Shown: positions 21,817-32,481, counted from the stretch's first letter. The stretch is DNA of 64,000 nucleotides from Scheffersomyces stipitis CBS 6054 (GCF_000209165.1 NC_009048.1:1-64000), one strand, 5' to 3'. Numbers and translations are program-made. Notes: generated by a model from the letters alone, not told the origin.

Positions 21817-22834
21817 GGTATAGTTGTAATGTTGGGAAATATGTATGGCTATGTTAGACTTCAGCTCTTTAGAAGTTTGCAGAGGCTATGTAAAATTGGC
21901 TGCGAAAGGAGTGAACGATTCAATTGAATCAAAGTCTTGTGAGTGTAAAGGAATGGAAGATTCAAGTGAATCAAGTTAATGAATGTGTAGGTTATAAAAG
22001 AGTGTGATTTGAGTGGAAAACATAATGCTATTAGATGTGACAAACCAGGAGATAGACCATATTATATATTGTAGGGATTGCTAAGTAATTCTCCCCTTAT
22101 CACGAACGCCAATCATCCCTACAAGGGATGAAATGGGTCGCAGGGTGGAAATTAGGAGGGGCATACACAATGCAACCTGCTTGGGAGAGAACGTATGAAT
22201 AATTTGCACTCAATTGGGAAACAATTCATCAAAGGGCAAAATACGAAGGGGGTATTATCATTCCTTCCTCGCTTAAGACTGCAGGTACTGTTGATGTTTG
22301 ATATTTGTAGCAAAGACGCGACTTTTAATCTTTTCGTGTTGTTTTGAAAAGTAAATTTTTTACTTGCCTGTGTCTGAGATTCTGCTCAATATCACTACAA
22401 AATTTACTGACAGGGGGTTGCACAGTCAACTCCACATTTGTTTTCCTGATGCAGGCTCAAGGTAGCAAATAGATTTTTTCAAGGACAGCAACAGCTCGGT
22501 GCCTTCTCCAAATTCATACATATTCGCTGACGACCAGGACAGATTATGGAGTAAGTATATTGGACTATACAAGTTCTGGAAATATTCGACAGAACATCGT
22601 GGAAAATAAAGTGGTTTCATGTGCAATCGGGGAAGATCACTCCGTTTCAAAACCAAGTGATTTCAAGTACAGCAATTCCTAAGTGGAGTCCACCACCGTT
22701 ATGGTTTCAGATATGTCAGTAGTCCCAACTGTATTTTCCATTCTACAAGTTCCAAGAATCTAGCATCGAGTCATTGCTGTGTAGGTCTCCGTAGCTTAGA
22801 GTCAAGCCATTGCCAGTCTCAGTAAAATCCGAAT
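21817..22834. other. Chitinase promoter region
   Basis: About 1 kb with no gene. Besides the palindrome pair listed next, TCATCCCT-ACA-AGGGATGA (22113-22131) is an 8-bp perfect inverted repeat about 300 bp from the chitinase ATG. Confidence 0.55.
21917..21972. promoter_or_regulatory. Two GATTCAA-TGAATC palindromes upstream of chitinase
   Basis: GATTCAATTGAATC (21917-21930) is a perfect 14-bp palindrome. GATTCAAGTGAATC (21959-21972) repeats it with the centre altered. They lie 42 bp apart start to start, about 100 and 145 bp from the ATG. Duplication of a palindrome in a promoter suggests a dimeric regulator's site; which one is unknown. Confidence 0.4.
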
Positions 22835-23050
22835 GAGGATCCAATCTGAAACTCTAAGGTCTGAATACGCAAACAACGCCGAGAATATATCGGAAACTTT
22901 ACAAGCTTGTGCTCTGAGTTCTCTAATTGTCAACTCTGAATTATTATCTTTGGCGCTGTTACCTTTGGCAACTCCCAGCAACCGTTACTTTGGTTGCAGA
23001 GTATTTCACATAACCCGAATAATCGAAAGTGTCTTGCAGAACGAATGTTG
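22835..23050 (-). pseudogene. Frameshifted relic of the Cys-rich GPI protein
   Basis: Minus-strand translation gives LQDTFDYSGYVKY, then in another frame CNQSNGCWELPKV, then in a third ELTIRELRAQACKVSDIFSAL. These match LQDTTDYVSYVKC, CNQNSGFWDNVAK and GLTGSELRAQICEDSGIFSAL of the intact gene at 23338-24048, in order. At least two frameshifts and a lost Cys kill the gene. The N-terminal signal and the Ser/Thr tail are gone. Confidence 0.8.
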
Positions 23051-23337
23051 TCATTCTTTATTTAAAAGTATCCCTTAGGAGTTGCTGCGAATAAATGGAG
23101 GTGTAGATATTGATGGGAGATAGACGTTAACACAAGATGTGTAAATACTTTAAGTTCCTACAATTTCAGAACATCACATATTACGACTAAGAATGTTTCT
23201 TCTAGCAGATTGCTATTTGTAGACTTCTAACCGAGTCGAACGATAAAAAATGCCAGAATTAACAACTGCAGTCTACATAAAGATTGATTGTGGAATATAT
23301 ATTAATCAATAAAGAGTAGCATTCAACCAGAGTAGTT

Positions 23338-24048
23338 TCACAAAATAAAAAGAGCCAATAAGTACAACAGAATTCCGCAGGTGAGACCTTTAGCTCCGTT
23401 GGTGGTTGCCGAAGTCTCGCTTTCAGAAGTAGCAGACGTGCCAGTCGTTCTAGTAGTTGTAGTGCTTCCAGATGTAGCAGATGTGCCAGTGCTAGTAGTT
23501 GTTCCACTACCAGAACTGTCTTTTGTTCCACTTCCCGAAGACTTAGCGGTACCACTTCCAGAAGTGCCAGTGTCAGTGTCCTCAGCAGTGCCAGTGCCAG
23601 TGTCAGAGTCAGTGTCAGAGTCATCAGTTTCATTGGTTTCTGTAGCATCTGTGTTTTCGTTTGTGGCAGTAAGATCTAGAGAATCAGTAAGACTGAAATT
23701 GATGCTAAGATCTGAAAACTCAGACAACGCAGAGAAAATTCCCGAATCTTCACAAATTTGCGCTCTAAGTTCGCTACCCGTTAAACCTGAATTGGCACCA
23801 TCAGCACAATCACACTTGGCCACATTGTCCCAGAAGCCACTATTTTGATTACAGAAGCATTTCACATAACTCACGTAGTCGGTAGTGTCTTGGAGTTCTT
23901 TTGCACAAGAATTAGCAAGAGTCTTCCCAGCGTTAACGCACGCACTATTACAATTGGAACCGGTGAAATCACCAAAGGGACTAGCTCTCTTCCAATTTAC
24001 GGCTGAAGAGAGGGCAGTGGCTGCGAAAATTAATTGAAACAAAAGCAT
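23338..24048 (-). CDS. Cys-rich GPI-anchored cell surface protein
   Basis: 236 residues from ATG. A signal peptide (about 1-16) and a Lys-Arg Kex2-like site (WKRAS, about 20-21) precede a compact domain with eight cysteines (about 33-113; pattern C-3-C, C, C-1-C, C-1-C, C). A Ser/Thr/Asp/Gly tail and a hydrophobic GPI signal (LTCGILLYLLALFIL) follow. The eight-Cys count recalls CFEM haem-binding domains, but the spacing does not clearly match, so I do not assign that function. It is probably a small plasma-membrane or wall protein. A paralogue relic lies 290 bp downstream, so the locus was once a tandem pair. Confidence 0.8.
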   Translation of the reverse strand: MLLFQLIFAATALSSAVNWKRASPFGDFTGSNCNSACVNAGKTLANSCAKELQDTTDYVSYVKCFCNQNSGFWDNVAKCDCADGANSGLTGSELRAQICEDSGIFSALSEFSDLSINFSLTDSLDLTATNENTDATETNETDDSDTDSDTGTGTAEDTDTGTSGSGTAKSSGSGTKDSSGSGTTTSTGTSATSGSTTTTRTTGTSATSESETSATTNGAKGLTCGILLYLLALFIL

Positions 24049-26312
24049 TGGTAAACAGTTAAGTAGCTTTTAATTTTTGACTTTCAACATCTGTCGCTAG
24101 AAGTCGAGACAGATATGGCTATTTATAATCAGAAATGCGTGGGGAATAGTTTTGAAAATCTATGCGGAGGCAACTGGTGCCTCATTCTAGAAATGAACTT
24201 TAATAATATAAAATAATTTTAAAAATTTCTTTGGTAATAACAGGCGCACGGCTACTGGTTTGCCTGACTGCAGAGTCAGGTTTACGCCAGATCCTTAAGC
24301 ACATGGATCACGACTCAGATCGACTCCAATGGACTAAGCCTTGTCGTGCACGTCCTTGCCTTCTGTATTCTAACAATCGTAGATCATGACCCACATACAA
24401 GCCATTGTTCATGGATTTTAGTCCATGTTTTTTGAGTCAATTTCACTTTCATATCGGCCCCTCACGCATATTCTGCCATGAGTATTTTTCTTCGTAAATT
24501 GTTCAGCCTTTTAATTGCTCGCATAACGATGTATGGGAACACTAAAAAGCCATGATCTATAGGGGCTAAGCAGGCTTGAAAGTTTAATGAGATCACTCAC
24601 ATTGAATAGGCATATTTGATAAGGGAACCAATAATATCCCAAGAAAGAAATGCTTGGACCGTTGCTCCATTGCCGTTGCTCCATTGCTAGAAAATAGCAC
24701 TAGTTATGCTGTAATTGGAACTACTAATGTAGAAAAAATGGCTCAAGATTGGGAGCCGCCCTATTTTCCTTTACATCACGATAGAGATTTAGAAAATTTA
24801 AATGAGAGACAGAAATACGACAAGAGCCAGAATTGGTGGATTCAAAAAAAAGAAAGATTGACCCTTGTCGATTTCCTCAGACCATCTTTTGCACCTCAGC
24901 ATCGTGGGAATCGAGTGTATAATCTGCATCATGTCAATAGATTGGTGTCTTGATAGAATATTCCTGATTTCTTGATAATTTGGGTAATAATATCATTGTT
25001 ACAAACAGGAACAAGTATAGGACCAACAACCAACTCTACAGCGTGATTTAGCTCTATCTCTGAGCAATATTCCGTCAAAGTGGCCATTTGTTCAAAGTTC
25101 AAGTATAAGTTGAAGTGGTCATGTAGAGGGCATGTATTGGATTCAATTGTTCAGTTAATCGCCTGTCATTCTTTATTTAGAATATCGTAAATGATAGTCG
25201 TAAATACCCAATAAGGGTTACGGGAAAAATTGCCTCCTTTTCTAAATTTGTGTGATTAGCATCGCCGCATGTGCACCAGTATAGTTTGCAAGAGATTTTT
25301 TGAATTCCATGCTGTGCTAGAAAATATGCGTTACCATTCTCAGGACAAGTCATTTGTATCAACCAGAGGAAAATTAGCTCCATGTGATCAATGAGGGGAT
25401 ATATGTATATTGCTTGATATGCAACGGGTTGCACATCAAAATCTGGCACAAGTCAACAGTTTCTTGACACTTTTTCGTTTCATGGATACCCTTAGTTCCC
25501 ATATTGAGAGCAACGTCAGAGAAGTGTGTGTCTGCTCTGGAGTTGCAAATTAGTTTCTAGTCGAATCAAAACGACTTCACCCAAAATGCTACTTTTTGCA
25601 ATCAAACTGCCAAAAACTGGTAAACTCAACTGCCAAATAAACCAACACAAAAGCACTAAATCTAACTGGCAATTGATATCAATGGATCCCTTGGGGATAT
25701 AAGATCACCCCACGGACGATACTGCCGCTATCGCTCCACGCTGAGCCCAAACCAATGCACATTGCAACAGATTATGCAAGTGGGGAATCATACATGTGAC
25801 TATCGCGTGACCGTTGCAATGTCTCCATCTTTTTGCCCTTATCAGCACATCGTTTTTTTGTCGCGTCCGCATGCAGGGATCCAACCGTTAGTATCATTCC
25901 CCCTTCTTTCTAACTCTATCCACAGTTGCTCCCCTCAGTTGTTCTTCTGACACTTCAGTTACAAAGTGCCATTTTGTTTACCAATCCTTTCTGATAGCTC
26001 AAGATATACTCAGCAGGGGGTACATCAATTCTGTTACAAATTCCCGCGACATACTTTCCAAGGCTTCTTGTAATCGTATAACACCAGTCGTCCTTAGATC
26101 TCGTTCGTGTTTCATTTCCGCCAAACACTGGTTTGCTGCCAAATTCGGGCACTTAACCAATCTGTCCCACATCCCAACCCTGACCGAGGTATATATACGT
26201 AATACTCGTACTTGCAGTTTCTTTGTTGTGAGTTGTCCGATCCCTCGATCCCGCCACTGATACATTACTTACCAGTTCTACTAGTTCATATTCCACAAAC
26301 TTCGCATTACCA
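24049..26312. other. Long divergent spacer before the ATG32-like gene
   Basis: 2.26 kb with no clear gene. A 71-codon frame from ATG (24738-24953) begins MAQDWEPPYFPLHHDRDLEN and has ordinary composition but no recognised family. A short duplication (gttgctccattgc, twice) is at about 24660-24690, and a CCTGAC-TGCAGA-GTCAGG hairpin at 24263-24280. The region probably carries the two divergent promoters. Confidence 0.5.
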
Positions 26313-28076
26313 ATGGACTTAGCTAAGGTCCGCAATCTGGACACAGGCTCGTTGAAAAGAGTCCGGTCACTTCCAGTCAGCGCCGAGGATGAAGGCAACC
26401 TCGCGTATCAACATCAACAGCACCCTAGCTTCTCCAACGAGGCTTCGTTCCGCAAGTTACTCTCTTCCCATCTGTCCATCTACAACGTGTTGAACAATCC
26501 CGACTTAGACGTCTCCCCTAGCTTCAGCAGGACACAAAGCCCGTTGTTATTAACGCCTGAGTTGCCTGACCCGTCGTTCTCCATCACGCTGTGGCAGTCT
26601 ATAAGCAATGACTCTGTGTTTTTGGACAATCTCAATCTCAAGAATCTTTCGCCATCGCCACACAATGTACCTCAATTCCAGAAGCGAAACGAAAACGATG
26701 AATCCGGCAAAAGGAGACCCACTTCTTCCATCTTGTCGGTTACAACTGAAGAGGACGACACAACGAAAGACTCAACAGTGTTGATCTCGACACCAAAGCC
26801 GTCTAACGTTATGGTCTTCGAGACAGACGAGGAAGACAACGACGATGACCGTAACCATGTTAATCCTCCGAATTCATTTATCATGCCGAAGATGAGCATT
26901 TCGGAAAGACCTAATATTCATGACTATAGTGGCAGAAGCTCGCGATTTCAGGTCACGCTTCTTAGCTCCTATGGTTCGTACAAGGTGGATACCAACTACT
27001 TGGTCAAGAGCATAGAGCGTGAATTGAGTTGTGATTGCATCGGCATTCGCCATGTAAATTTAGATATCCACAATGATTACAGATCCTCTAGTTTCCTGCG
27101 ATTTGACAAATCGTTGGTCAAGAATTCCGATTTGATATTTGTGGTTAACGATGGCTCTTCCGTGTTTCTCGAATATTTGACTAGCGTCTTTGGTGGAGAC
27201 GTGCAATTAGACGAGGACTCTATGGAAGCTTTGCCGAAACTCACAATCATCAACATGATGACAGTCAACTACTTTGTCAACTTGTTTGAGTTGATAAATT
27301 ACTTAAAACCCTACCAAATCTGGAAGACTTCATCTTTAAAACAGGAGAAATTGGTCAATAAAGTTAAAGACTTCATCGAAATCGAGTTGAACCAACTGGA
27401 CCATTTTGAATCCAATAAGGTTGCTACAAAGGATACAAATTTGTCATTGGTTGTCTCGAATGTCGGCAGATCACAAACTATGTATTCCAATTTAATTCTG
27501 CACAAGAGAGCCGACTACAAGGGCATAGAGAAGAAATTCAAAACTGATCTTCAGGGTTCATCTAGTTTTAGCGATCCGTTGCTGATTTCTTCCAACTTTG
27601 CCCATATTAACATCTTGTATTCAATCTTGATGAAATTATTTTCGACTTCACAATTGAGTCAAAACATCGTTGCTGTTGATAAGTCAACTCCCAAATCCTC
27701 GCGATTTTGGTTGATTTGTAGTTTCACAGTAGGTATTGGCTTTGGTATTGGTATCGCAAGCGGTGCCACTTCCGTTGTTGGGTTATACATATATGAGAAG
27801 TTTCTTCAGTTTAGCCCTGGCCAAACACAGCAATGTATTCCAGTTTCATCTCCTGCAACTAAACCAATTGTGGATACCGTCGTTGATTTATCGAAGGAGT
27901 TTCAAGGTTCTATGTTCCAGTTTTACAATGAAGTTTCGACTGACTTAATTGGAGAGCTCAGATCATTTTCAACGTTATATGTTAGTTATTTAAGGTCCGC
28001 TGGTGATATTGTTATTGATTGTATTAGAGGAGGATTAGAGAAAGTTGTTGGTCTTGTTGTGTACACTAATTGCTGA
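26313..28076 (+). CDS. ATG32: Mitophagy receptor Atg32-like
   Basis: 587 residues from ATG. A long hydrophilic N-terminus contains WQSI at residues 94-97 in an acidic/serine context. This is the Atg8-interacting motif, corresponding to WQAI in S. cerevisiae Atg32. A conserved middle domain (about 205-450, beginning FQVTLLSSYGSYKVDTNYLV) is followed by a single membrane span near 465-490 (FWLICSFTVGIGFGIGIASG) and a tail of about 95 residues. This is the outer-membrane topology of Atg32, with the C-terminus in the intermembrane space. It tethers mitochondria to Atg8/Atg11 during selective autophagy. Overall sequence is fast evolving in this family, so the call rests on motif order and topology. 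Confidence 0.82.
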   Translation: MDLAKVRNLDTGSLKRVRSLPVSAEDEGNLAYQHQQHPSFSNEASFRKLLSSHLSIYNVLNNPDLDVSPSFSRTQSPLLLTPELPDPSFSITLWQSISNDSVFLDNLNLKNLSPSPHNVPQFQKRNENDESGKRRPTSSILSVTTEEDDTTKDSTVLISTPKPSNVMVFETDEEDNDDDRNHVNPPNSFIMPKMSISERPNIHDYSGRSSRFQVTLLSSYGSYKVDTNYLVKSIERELSCDCIGIRHVNLDIHNDYRSSSFLRFDKSLVKNSDLIFVVNDGSSVFLEYLTSVFGGDVQLDEDSMEALPKLTIINMMTVNYFVNLFELINYLKPYQIWKTSSLKQEKLVNKVKDFIEIELNQLDHFESNKVATKDTNLSLVVSNVGRSQTMYSNLILHKRADYKGIEKKFKTDLQGSSSFSDPLLISSNFAHINILYSILMKLFSTSQLSQNIVAVDKSTPKSSRFWLICSFTVGIGFGIGIASGATSVVGLYIYEKFLQFSPGQTQQCIPVSSPATKPIVDTVVDLSKEFQGSMFQFYNEVSTDLIGELRSFSTLYVSYLRSAGDIVIDCIRGGLEKVVGLVVYTNC

Positions 28077-28358
28077 CTGGTTGCAGCCTTATTATCATTA
28101 TCAACTTAGACAAAAGCACAGAGGTCTTTTCAATTCTGGTTATGTTTAGTACTGTGCTCACTAATATTTACTTGCTTTGGATTTTATATTTTGCTACGGA
28201 AATGGTTTGGAAGACCATTGGATATTGGAGACCGGTTAGCACAGCTAATTTTTTTACAATTGGTTTTAGTTCTATTTGCTTTTTAGTATGTATAATTCTC
28301 GTATCTGCGAGAATAAATGAATTGATTTTGATATATACAAGAGTATGCGAGTATTTTC

Positions 28359-30224
28359 TTAACTAACCATGAAACTGACGTTTCTATAGAAGTCAAGCAT
28401 AGGGTTTTCACCTGCTTTAGTAGTCGTGGCATCAAGGTCAGCCCATTGACTCAAGAATTCCTTATGCGATTCTACTCGTGGAACTTTACCTGTCAATTGC
28501 TTGTAAATGTCACTGGAAACACCAAAGTCTGTAGGAAACATAATATCAAAGTAGCCCTGATAGCACATATATGTGCTAACATCGACTGTTCTATTTTGAA
28601 GCACGGTTTGCACAACAGGCCCGTTATAGCAGCCCTTCATTGCCTTTGGCAAATAATGGAAGTCTGAAGAAATCAAAGAGTGATTAGGGAATCTATGCTT
28701 TAGAATTTGGAAGAATTCCAAAAGTCTAGTCGGTATGAACTCTGCTGGTGTCATATTATCCTTGAAAGGCAACAAGGAATTTTGCCACTTCAATTTTGTA
28801 GATGATTGAAGTAACGGATGGATTTTGTCCTTATCAGTGATGAAGGGAACTAAACTCTTGAAAGTATCCATCTTAGCACTGAGGGTATTTGATTGTTTCA
28901 ATACCGAGTACTCACCATTCTCTCTCAATTGCAAATATGCGTTTGTGTAGTAACTTAATTCTGGTGTGTAGAATTCATAGAAATCTCCATGTTCATCAAC
29001 TAAGACCTTTCCTTCATAAGGTTGTCCTGTCACATTGTCATATCTTATGACATCATGAGCAAAATTGTCGAACACTTCCAAAGCAATGAAATAGCACGGA
29101 TCATGAACAACTTTATCCCATTTGAATATCGACTTGTTGATAATCTCTAACTTAGACTGATCCAATCCTTGGTTGACTAACTTATTCTTCAAAGCATTCT
29201 CCATTTGCTTAGATGCTAACTGGCTCGATATCTCAATAATCTTATACTGGGTTCTGGCATACACATCCGGCTGAGTGTTTCTGATATAGTTGAGGATATT
29301 ACACATTAAGGTACCGTTACCACCTCCCATTTCATAGATGATCAAATCCTCGTATGGATAGGTTCCATTCAAGTGGTAGTTAACTAAAATGTATCTGGCT
29401 ATAGCTTCCCCATAGAAAGGTTGGAATAATTCGGTGGGAGTATGCCATAATTGCAAAGATTTTCTTTTGGATGGATCCTGGGTTTGTATAACGCTCATGT
29501 CTTGCTTCTGGATCATCTTTGCTCGCTGGACAAACTTGGATGTGGATTCTGGTTCCTTAGAAGCTTCTGCTGGTGATTTAGATTGTTGTGGCTTTGGAGC
29601 AACTGGCAGTTTAATTTCGTCATACTTCCCGTACGACGTCTGCCAGGTATCCATGAAATCATCTATATCTTGGATATTGTTGTAATCGAATGGTTTATCT
29701 GGTTGATAGATACTTACTTCTTTGGAAAAGTAACCGTATTGAGGGTTATATAGAGAGTCTTCGATAAAGTCTGCAGTGGACATTTTAACCTTCTTTGGTC
29801 GAGTCAGCAGACGAGCCAACTTTTCAGAATTTGTGAGCGGATATTTATCGTAAACTTCCTGGGGGGACTTGTTTCCAAACGGGTAATTGGTCGAGTATCT
29901 GTAGATGAATTCAACCAAGTTGAATTTCTCGGAGTTAGAGTGGTCAGACTTCTGCAAGGGATGAGGCTTCAATTCAATACTAGATGTCTTTGGAGTATTT
30001 GAACTTGTGAATGAACGGCCTTTCTCGTTGTTTGCTGATACTTTAAAGGCATAAGTATCTGGACGAATTGAGTATTCATGGTGGAATCCTTCTTCCAACT
30101 CTTTCTTGGAGTTCGCTTTCTCAAGCTGTTTTGTGGCTTCCTGAAGACCCTTGAAAAGGGAACGTTTACTAAAGGTAGATGTGAGATTGAATCTTGTCGC
30201 CGAACGACTCGACCGTATCATCAT
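28359..30224 (-). CDS. Mitochondrial SAM methyltransferase, NDUFAF7 family
   Basis: 621 residues; ATG at 30224 with a second ATG next to it. An Arg/Ser-rich N-terminus (MMIRSSRSATRFNLTSTFSKR) looks like a matrix-targeting sequence. Further on, MSTADFIEDSLYNPQYGYFS is the signature opening of the NDUFAF7/COG1565 family, and IIYEMGGGNGTLMCNIL is the SAM-binding glycine motif. Family members in animals and fungi methylate the NDUFS2 subunit of complex I during assembly. S. cerevisiae, which lacks complex I, still has a related protein (YKL162C), so the role here is likely but unproven. The protein is longer than typical because of a loop rich in Lys/Ser/Glu (about 210-255). Confidence 0.82.
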   Translation of the reverse strand: MMIRSSRSATRFNLTSTFSKRSLFKGLQEATKQLEKANSKKELEEGFHHEYSIRPDTYAFKVSANNEKGRSFTSSNTPKTSSIELKPHPLQKSDHSNSEKFNLVEFIYRYSTNYPFGNKSPQEVYDKYPLTNSEKLARLLTRPKKVKMSTADFIEDSLYNPQYGYFSKEVSIYQPDKPFDYNNIQDIDDFMDTWQTSYGKYDEIKLPVAPKPQQSKSPAEASKEPESTSKFVQRAKMIQKQDMSVIQTQDPSKRKSLQLWHTPTELFQPFYGEAIARYILVNYHLNGTYPYEDLIIYEMGGGNGTLMCNILNYIRNTQPDVYARTQYKIIEISSQLASKQMENALKNKLVNQGLDQSKLEIINKSIFKWDKVVHDPCYFIALEVFDNFAHDVIRYDNVTGQPYEGKVLVDEHGDFYEFYTPELSYYTNAYLQLRENGEYSVLKQSNTLSAKMDTFKSLVPFITDKDKIHPLLQSSTKLKWQNSLLPFKDNMTPAEFIPTRLLEFFQILKHRFPNHSLISSDFHYLPKAMKGCYNGPVVQTVLQNRTVDVSTYMCYQGYFDIMFPTDFGVSSDIYKQLTGKVPRVESHKEFLSQWADLDATTTKAGENPMLDFYRNVSFMVS

Positions 30225-30460
30225 CTTTTTGAATTCGTATACTCTTGATAAAGAAATGGATGTAAGATTTGTGAATCTTTTTTTTTCGCACTATTATTCT
30301 TGCTATAAATTTGGTTCCATAGAGAACTATACTATACATGGTTTATAATACATTGGCGACCAGTGATTACATATTAAGCACAATGTGAAGAATATATAAT
30401 GATTGCCTTTCAACAACACTTTGATATTTTCATGATGTCATCTGTCTCGACATTCTATTT

Positions 30461-30760
30461 CTAGTACTGCTCGAAGAGAAAATCTTTCTTCCCATCAAAC
30501 TCATCCATACATTCTACTACCGTCTTCAAATTATCAATGAAATTGCTAATGGCTACACGGATAACACGATCACTGATTCCCTCAAACTTCAATACAAGAC
30601 TCGATCCTTCAGTCTTGTAGGTGACCACCAACTCGTCTGCCTTCAATATAGGGTCTGGGGACAAAGATTTACATGCGATTGTAGCTTGCTTTTCATTCTC
30701 AAAAGGTACACTCAAGGACAAAGTGGATGACAACTTCGCAGAACCAGCCTTTTGCGACAT
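30461..30760 (-). CDS. PCC1: EKC/KEOPS complex subunit Pcc1
   Basis: 99 residues, ATG at 30760. The sequence follows the Pcc1/CTAG fold: LSLSVPFENEKQATIACKSL, then LSPDP, ELVVTYKTEGSSLVLKFEGI, and a C-terminal helix (VIRVAISNFIDNLKTVVECM). The S. cerevisiae gene has introns; this one reads through uninterrupted. Pcc1 is the dimerising small subunit of KEOPS, which makes the t6A modification of tRNAs and affects telomeres and transcription. A palindromic ATCACGTGAT site sits about 97 bp upstream. Confidence 0.88.
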   Translation of the reverse strand: MSQKAGSAKLSSTLSLSVPFENEKQATIACKSLSPDPILKADELVVTYKTEGSSLVLKFEGISDRVIRVAISNFIDNLKTVVECMDEFDGKKDFLFEQY

Positions 30761-31331
30761 TTCAATAGGGTTAACTGTGTGTGTTCCTTTTATGTTGTAG
30801 ATAAGAGAGTACTGTAGGTTTTCACGAACTTGATGCTTTATAAACTAGACGATTCTATCACGTGATCCAGGTAGTACAAGATTATTAGTTAAATGGGGCT
30901 CTGATATTCTCGCCATTACTGTTATTACGTCTTGCTATATGGAATCTAACTGTAGTTATGTAGATGATACTCCGCTTTTGATGTAAAAATCCATTTTCCT
31001 TTAGCCATTCTACGAAAATGAAGTAGGTTCACCTCTTCGAGGCAGTACCAATGGATCCGCAATTTGAAGTCTGGGACAGCATATTCGAGACGAGTAAGGC
31101 AAGAAATGTGGTAACTTTCTGGAAGTGCATTTGAACCTACAGGGTATTGTGGAAACAGTGCAAAGTATTCCTAGCAGATGACAGGTGAAATAGTGAATAA
31201 ATCCGTCATTGAGTTCAAGTTGTAGAACTTTTGCGATGCCGGGCTACATTCTGCTTGCGGAATACCTTGCTAAAAAAGGTAATAATGATAAGGAGTAGAC
31301 CGATTTAATGTGTAGTGATATAGAAGTGGAG
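30761..31331. other. Intergenic region upstream of PCC1
   Basis: No gene seen. It holds the PCC1 promoter and the 3' flank of the PUS5-like gene. Confidence 0.6.
30857..30866. promoter_or_regulatory. Cbf1-type ATCACGTGAT site
   Basis: A perfect 10-bp palindrome with the CACGTG core and the flanks preferred by Cbf1 (RTCACGTG), 97 bp upstream of the PCC1 ATG. Confidence 0.5.
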
Positions 31332-32300
31332 TTACTCTAAAGGAAAGATCCAATTAGGCTTAGTTAAACTATCCCTTATTTCCTTTATTAGTTGTCCATT
31401 TTCCTGGTCAATAAATCCCTCCCATAGAACCCGATCTTGCTTGGCGCAAATTGGAAATACAAACAGCACCGAAGATGCCTTATCGGGCATTTCAATAAAA
31501 GCAGAATGCAAACCAATTTGATTAGACTTAAATATTGTGCTATTTACATCAATATTTATCCCAGACCGCGGCATCAGAATGTATTTGAATTGTTCGAAGT
31601 TGTCATCATTGAGAAGAGTTGTATTGAATGACTGGAGCGTATGATCGCGCAACTGATTCTTCCTTCCAGTTTGTAACTGTAGAATTATGGGGACAATACA
31701 CTTCCCCAGATATATTTTGGGGTACATACTTAGCTGAGTTTTGGTGGGTTGAAGCTTTAGCTCATCCAAGATTTGGAAAATGGTTAAAGCTTTATAGCTG
31801 AGCACCTTTCTGGTTTCAGTAGATCCCTTATAGTCTTTTTGAGGTGCTTGGATATCATAGGTTATCCATCCAGATTTGAGACTGTCATCTGCAAATGTCA
31901 ATCCTTTGGACATCGGATCAAAGGACTTACTGACTACAAAAGAGGATGCAATGTCCAGAATATTCTGACCTTCGGGAATAGGTAAAAGACCAACATATCT
32001 ACGGATAATCGAGTCAGGTGAATTTCCTTTACTAGACAATGACTTACTGCTTTTCATAGCCCATTTGCGGTCCCTGGCTACAACGAGTCCCCCAGTAACA
32101 TACTTGTCTAGTCTATGTACTAACTTGAATTGTGAAGCATTGAGAGTTCTATCTGGGTGCAATGCTTTAAATTTCTTTGTCAATTGTGGTAGTAGATGGT
32201 GGGCATAGTTCTTAAAGCCGCTGCATTGTATACCTGAAGGTTTGTTGACAACGACGTACTTGTTTGTGATCTTGACCAAGTCGATTTCAGACTTTGCCAT
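31332..32300 (-). CDS. PUS5: RluA-family pseudouridine synthase (Pus5-like)
   Basis: 322 residues, ATG at 32300. Conserved RluA elements are VVVNKPSGIQCSG near 17-28 and VHRLDKYVTGGLVVARD near 61-77, with catalytic Asp65 in HRLD. A later LQLQTGRKNQLRDH (about 208-221) corresponds to the RxHQIR motif. It isomerises uridine to pseudouridine in RNA. The short length and lack of an S4 domain fit Pus5, which modifies mitochondrial 21S rRNA; no strong presequence is visible, so compartment and target are inferred. Confidence 0.72.
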   Translation of the reverse strand: MAKSEIDLVKITNKYVVVNKPSGIQCSGFKNYAHHLLPQLTKKFKALHPDRTLNASQFKLVHRLDKYVTGGLVVARDRKWAMKSSKSLSSKGNSPDSIIRRYVGLLPIPEGQNILDIASSFVVSKSFDPMSKGLTFADDSLKSGWITYDIQAPQKDYKGSTETRKVLSYKALTIFQILDELKLQPTKTQLSMYPKIYLGKCIVPIILQLQTGRKNQLRDHTLQSFNTTLLNDDNFEQFKYILMPRSGINIDVNSTIFKSNQIGLHSAFIEMPDKASSVLFVFPICAKQDRVLWEGFIDQENGQLIKEIRDSLTKPNWIFPLE

Positions 32301-32481
32301 TTGAAAAGAGAGAACAAGAGGAATAAGGACAGTTTAAATATCAAGAAAGTAAATAAAATATTATTCGCACCCAGAAAAAGTTTATCCATGAATAATGCAC
32401 CTGCAACTAAATTTCAGTAATAAGAAAAGAATTCAAATCAATTTCAGATTATATATACCGATTCGACGTCACTGAACAAGA

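Noticed and set aside
24241..24330. tRNA-like arrangement: GGCGCACGGCTACTGG, a CCTGAC/GTCAGG arm, then ATCGACTCC
   Set aside because: The anticodon loop is 6 or 8 bases, not 7, the acceptor ends do not pair, and no T-run terminator fits. At most a tRNA relic.
24654..24953. 99-codon frame upstream of the ATG32-like gene
   Set aside because: It starts at TTG, has an ATG only at codon 29, no recognisable family, and lies in a divergent promoter region.
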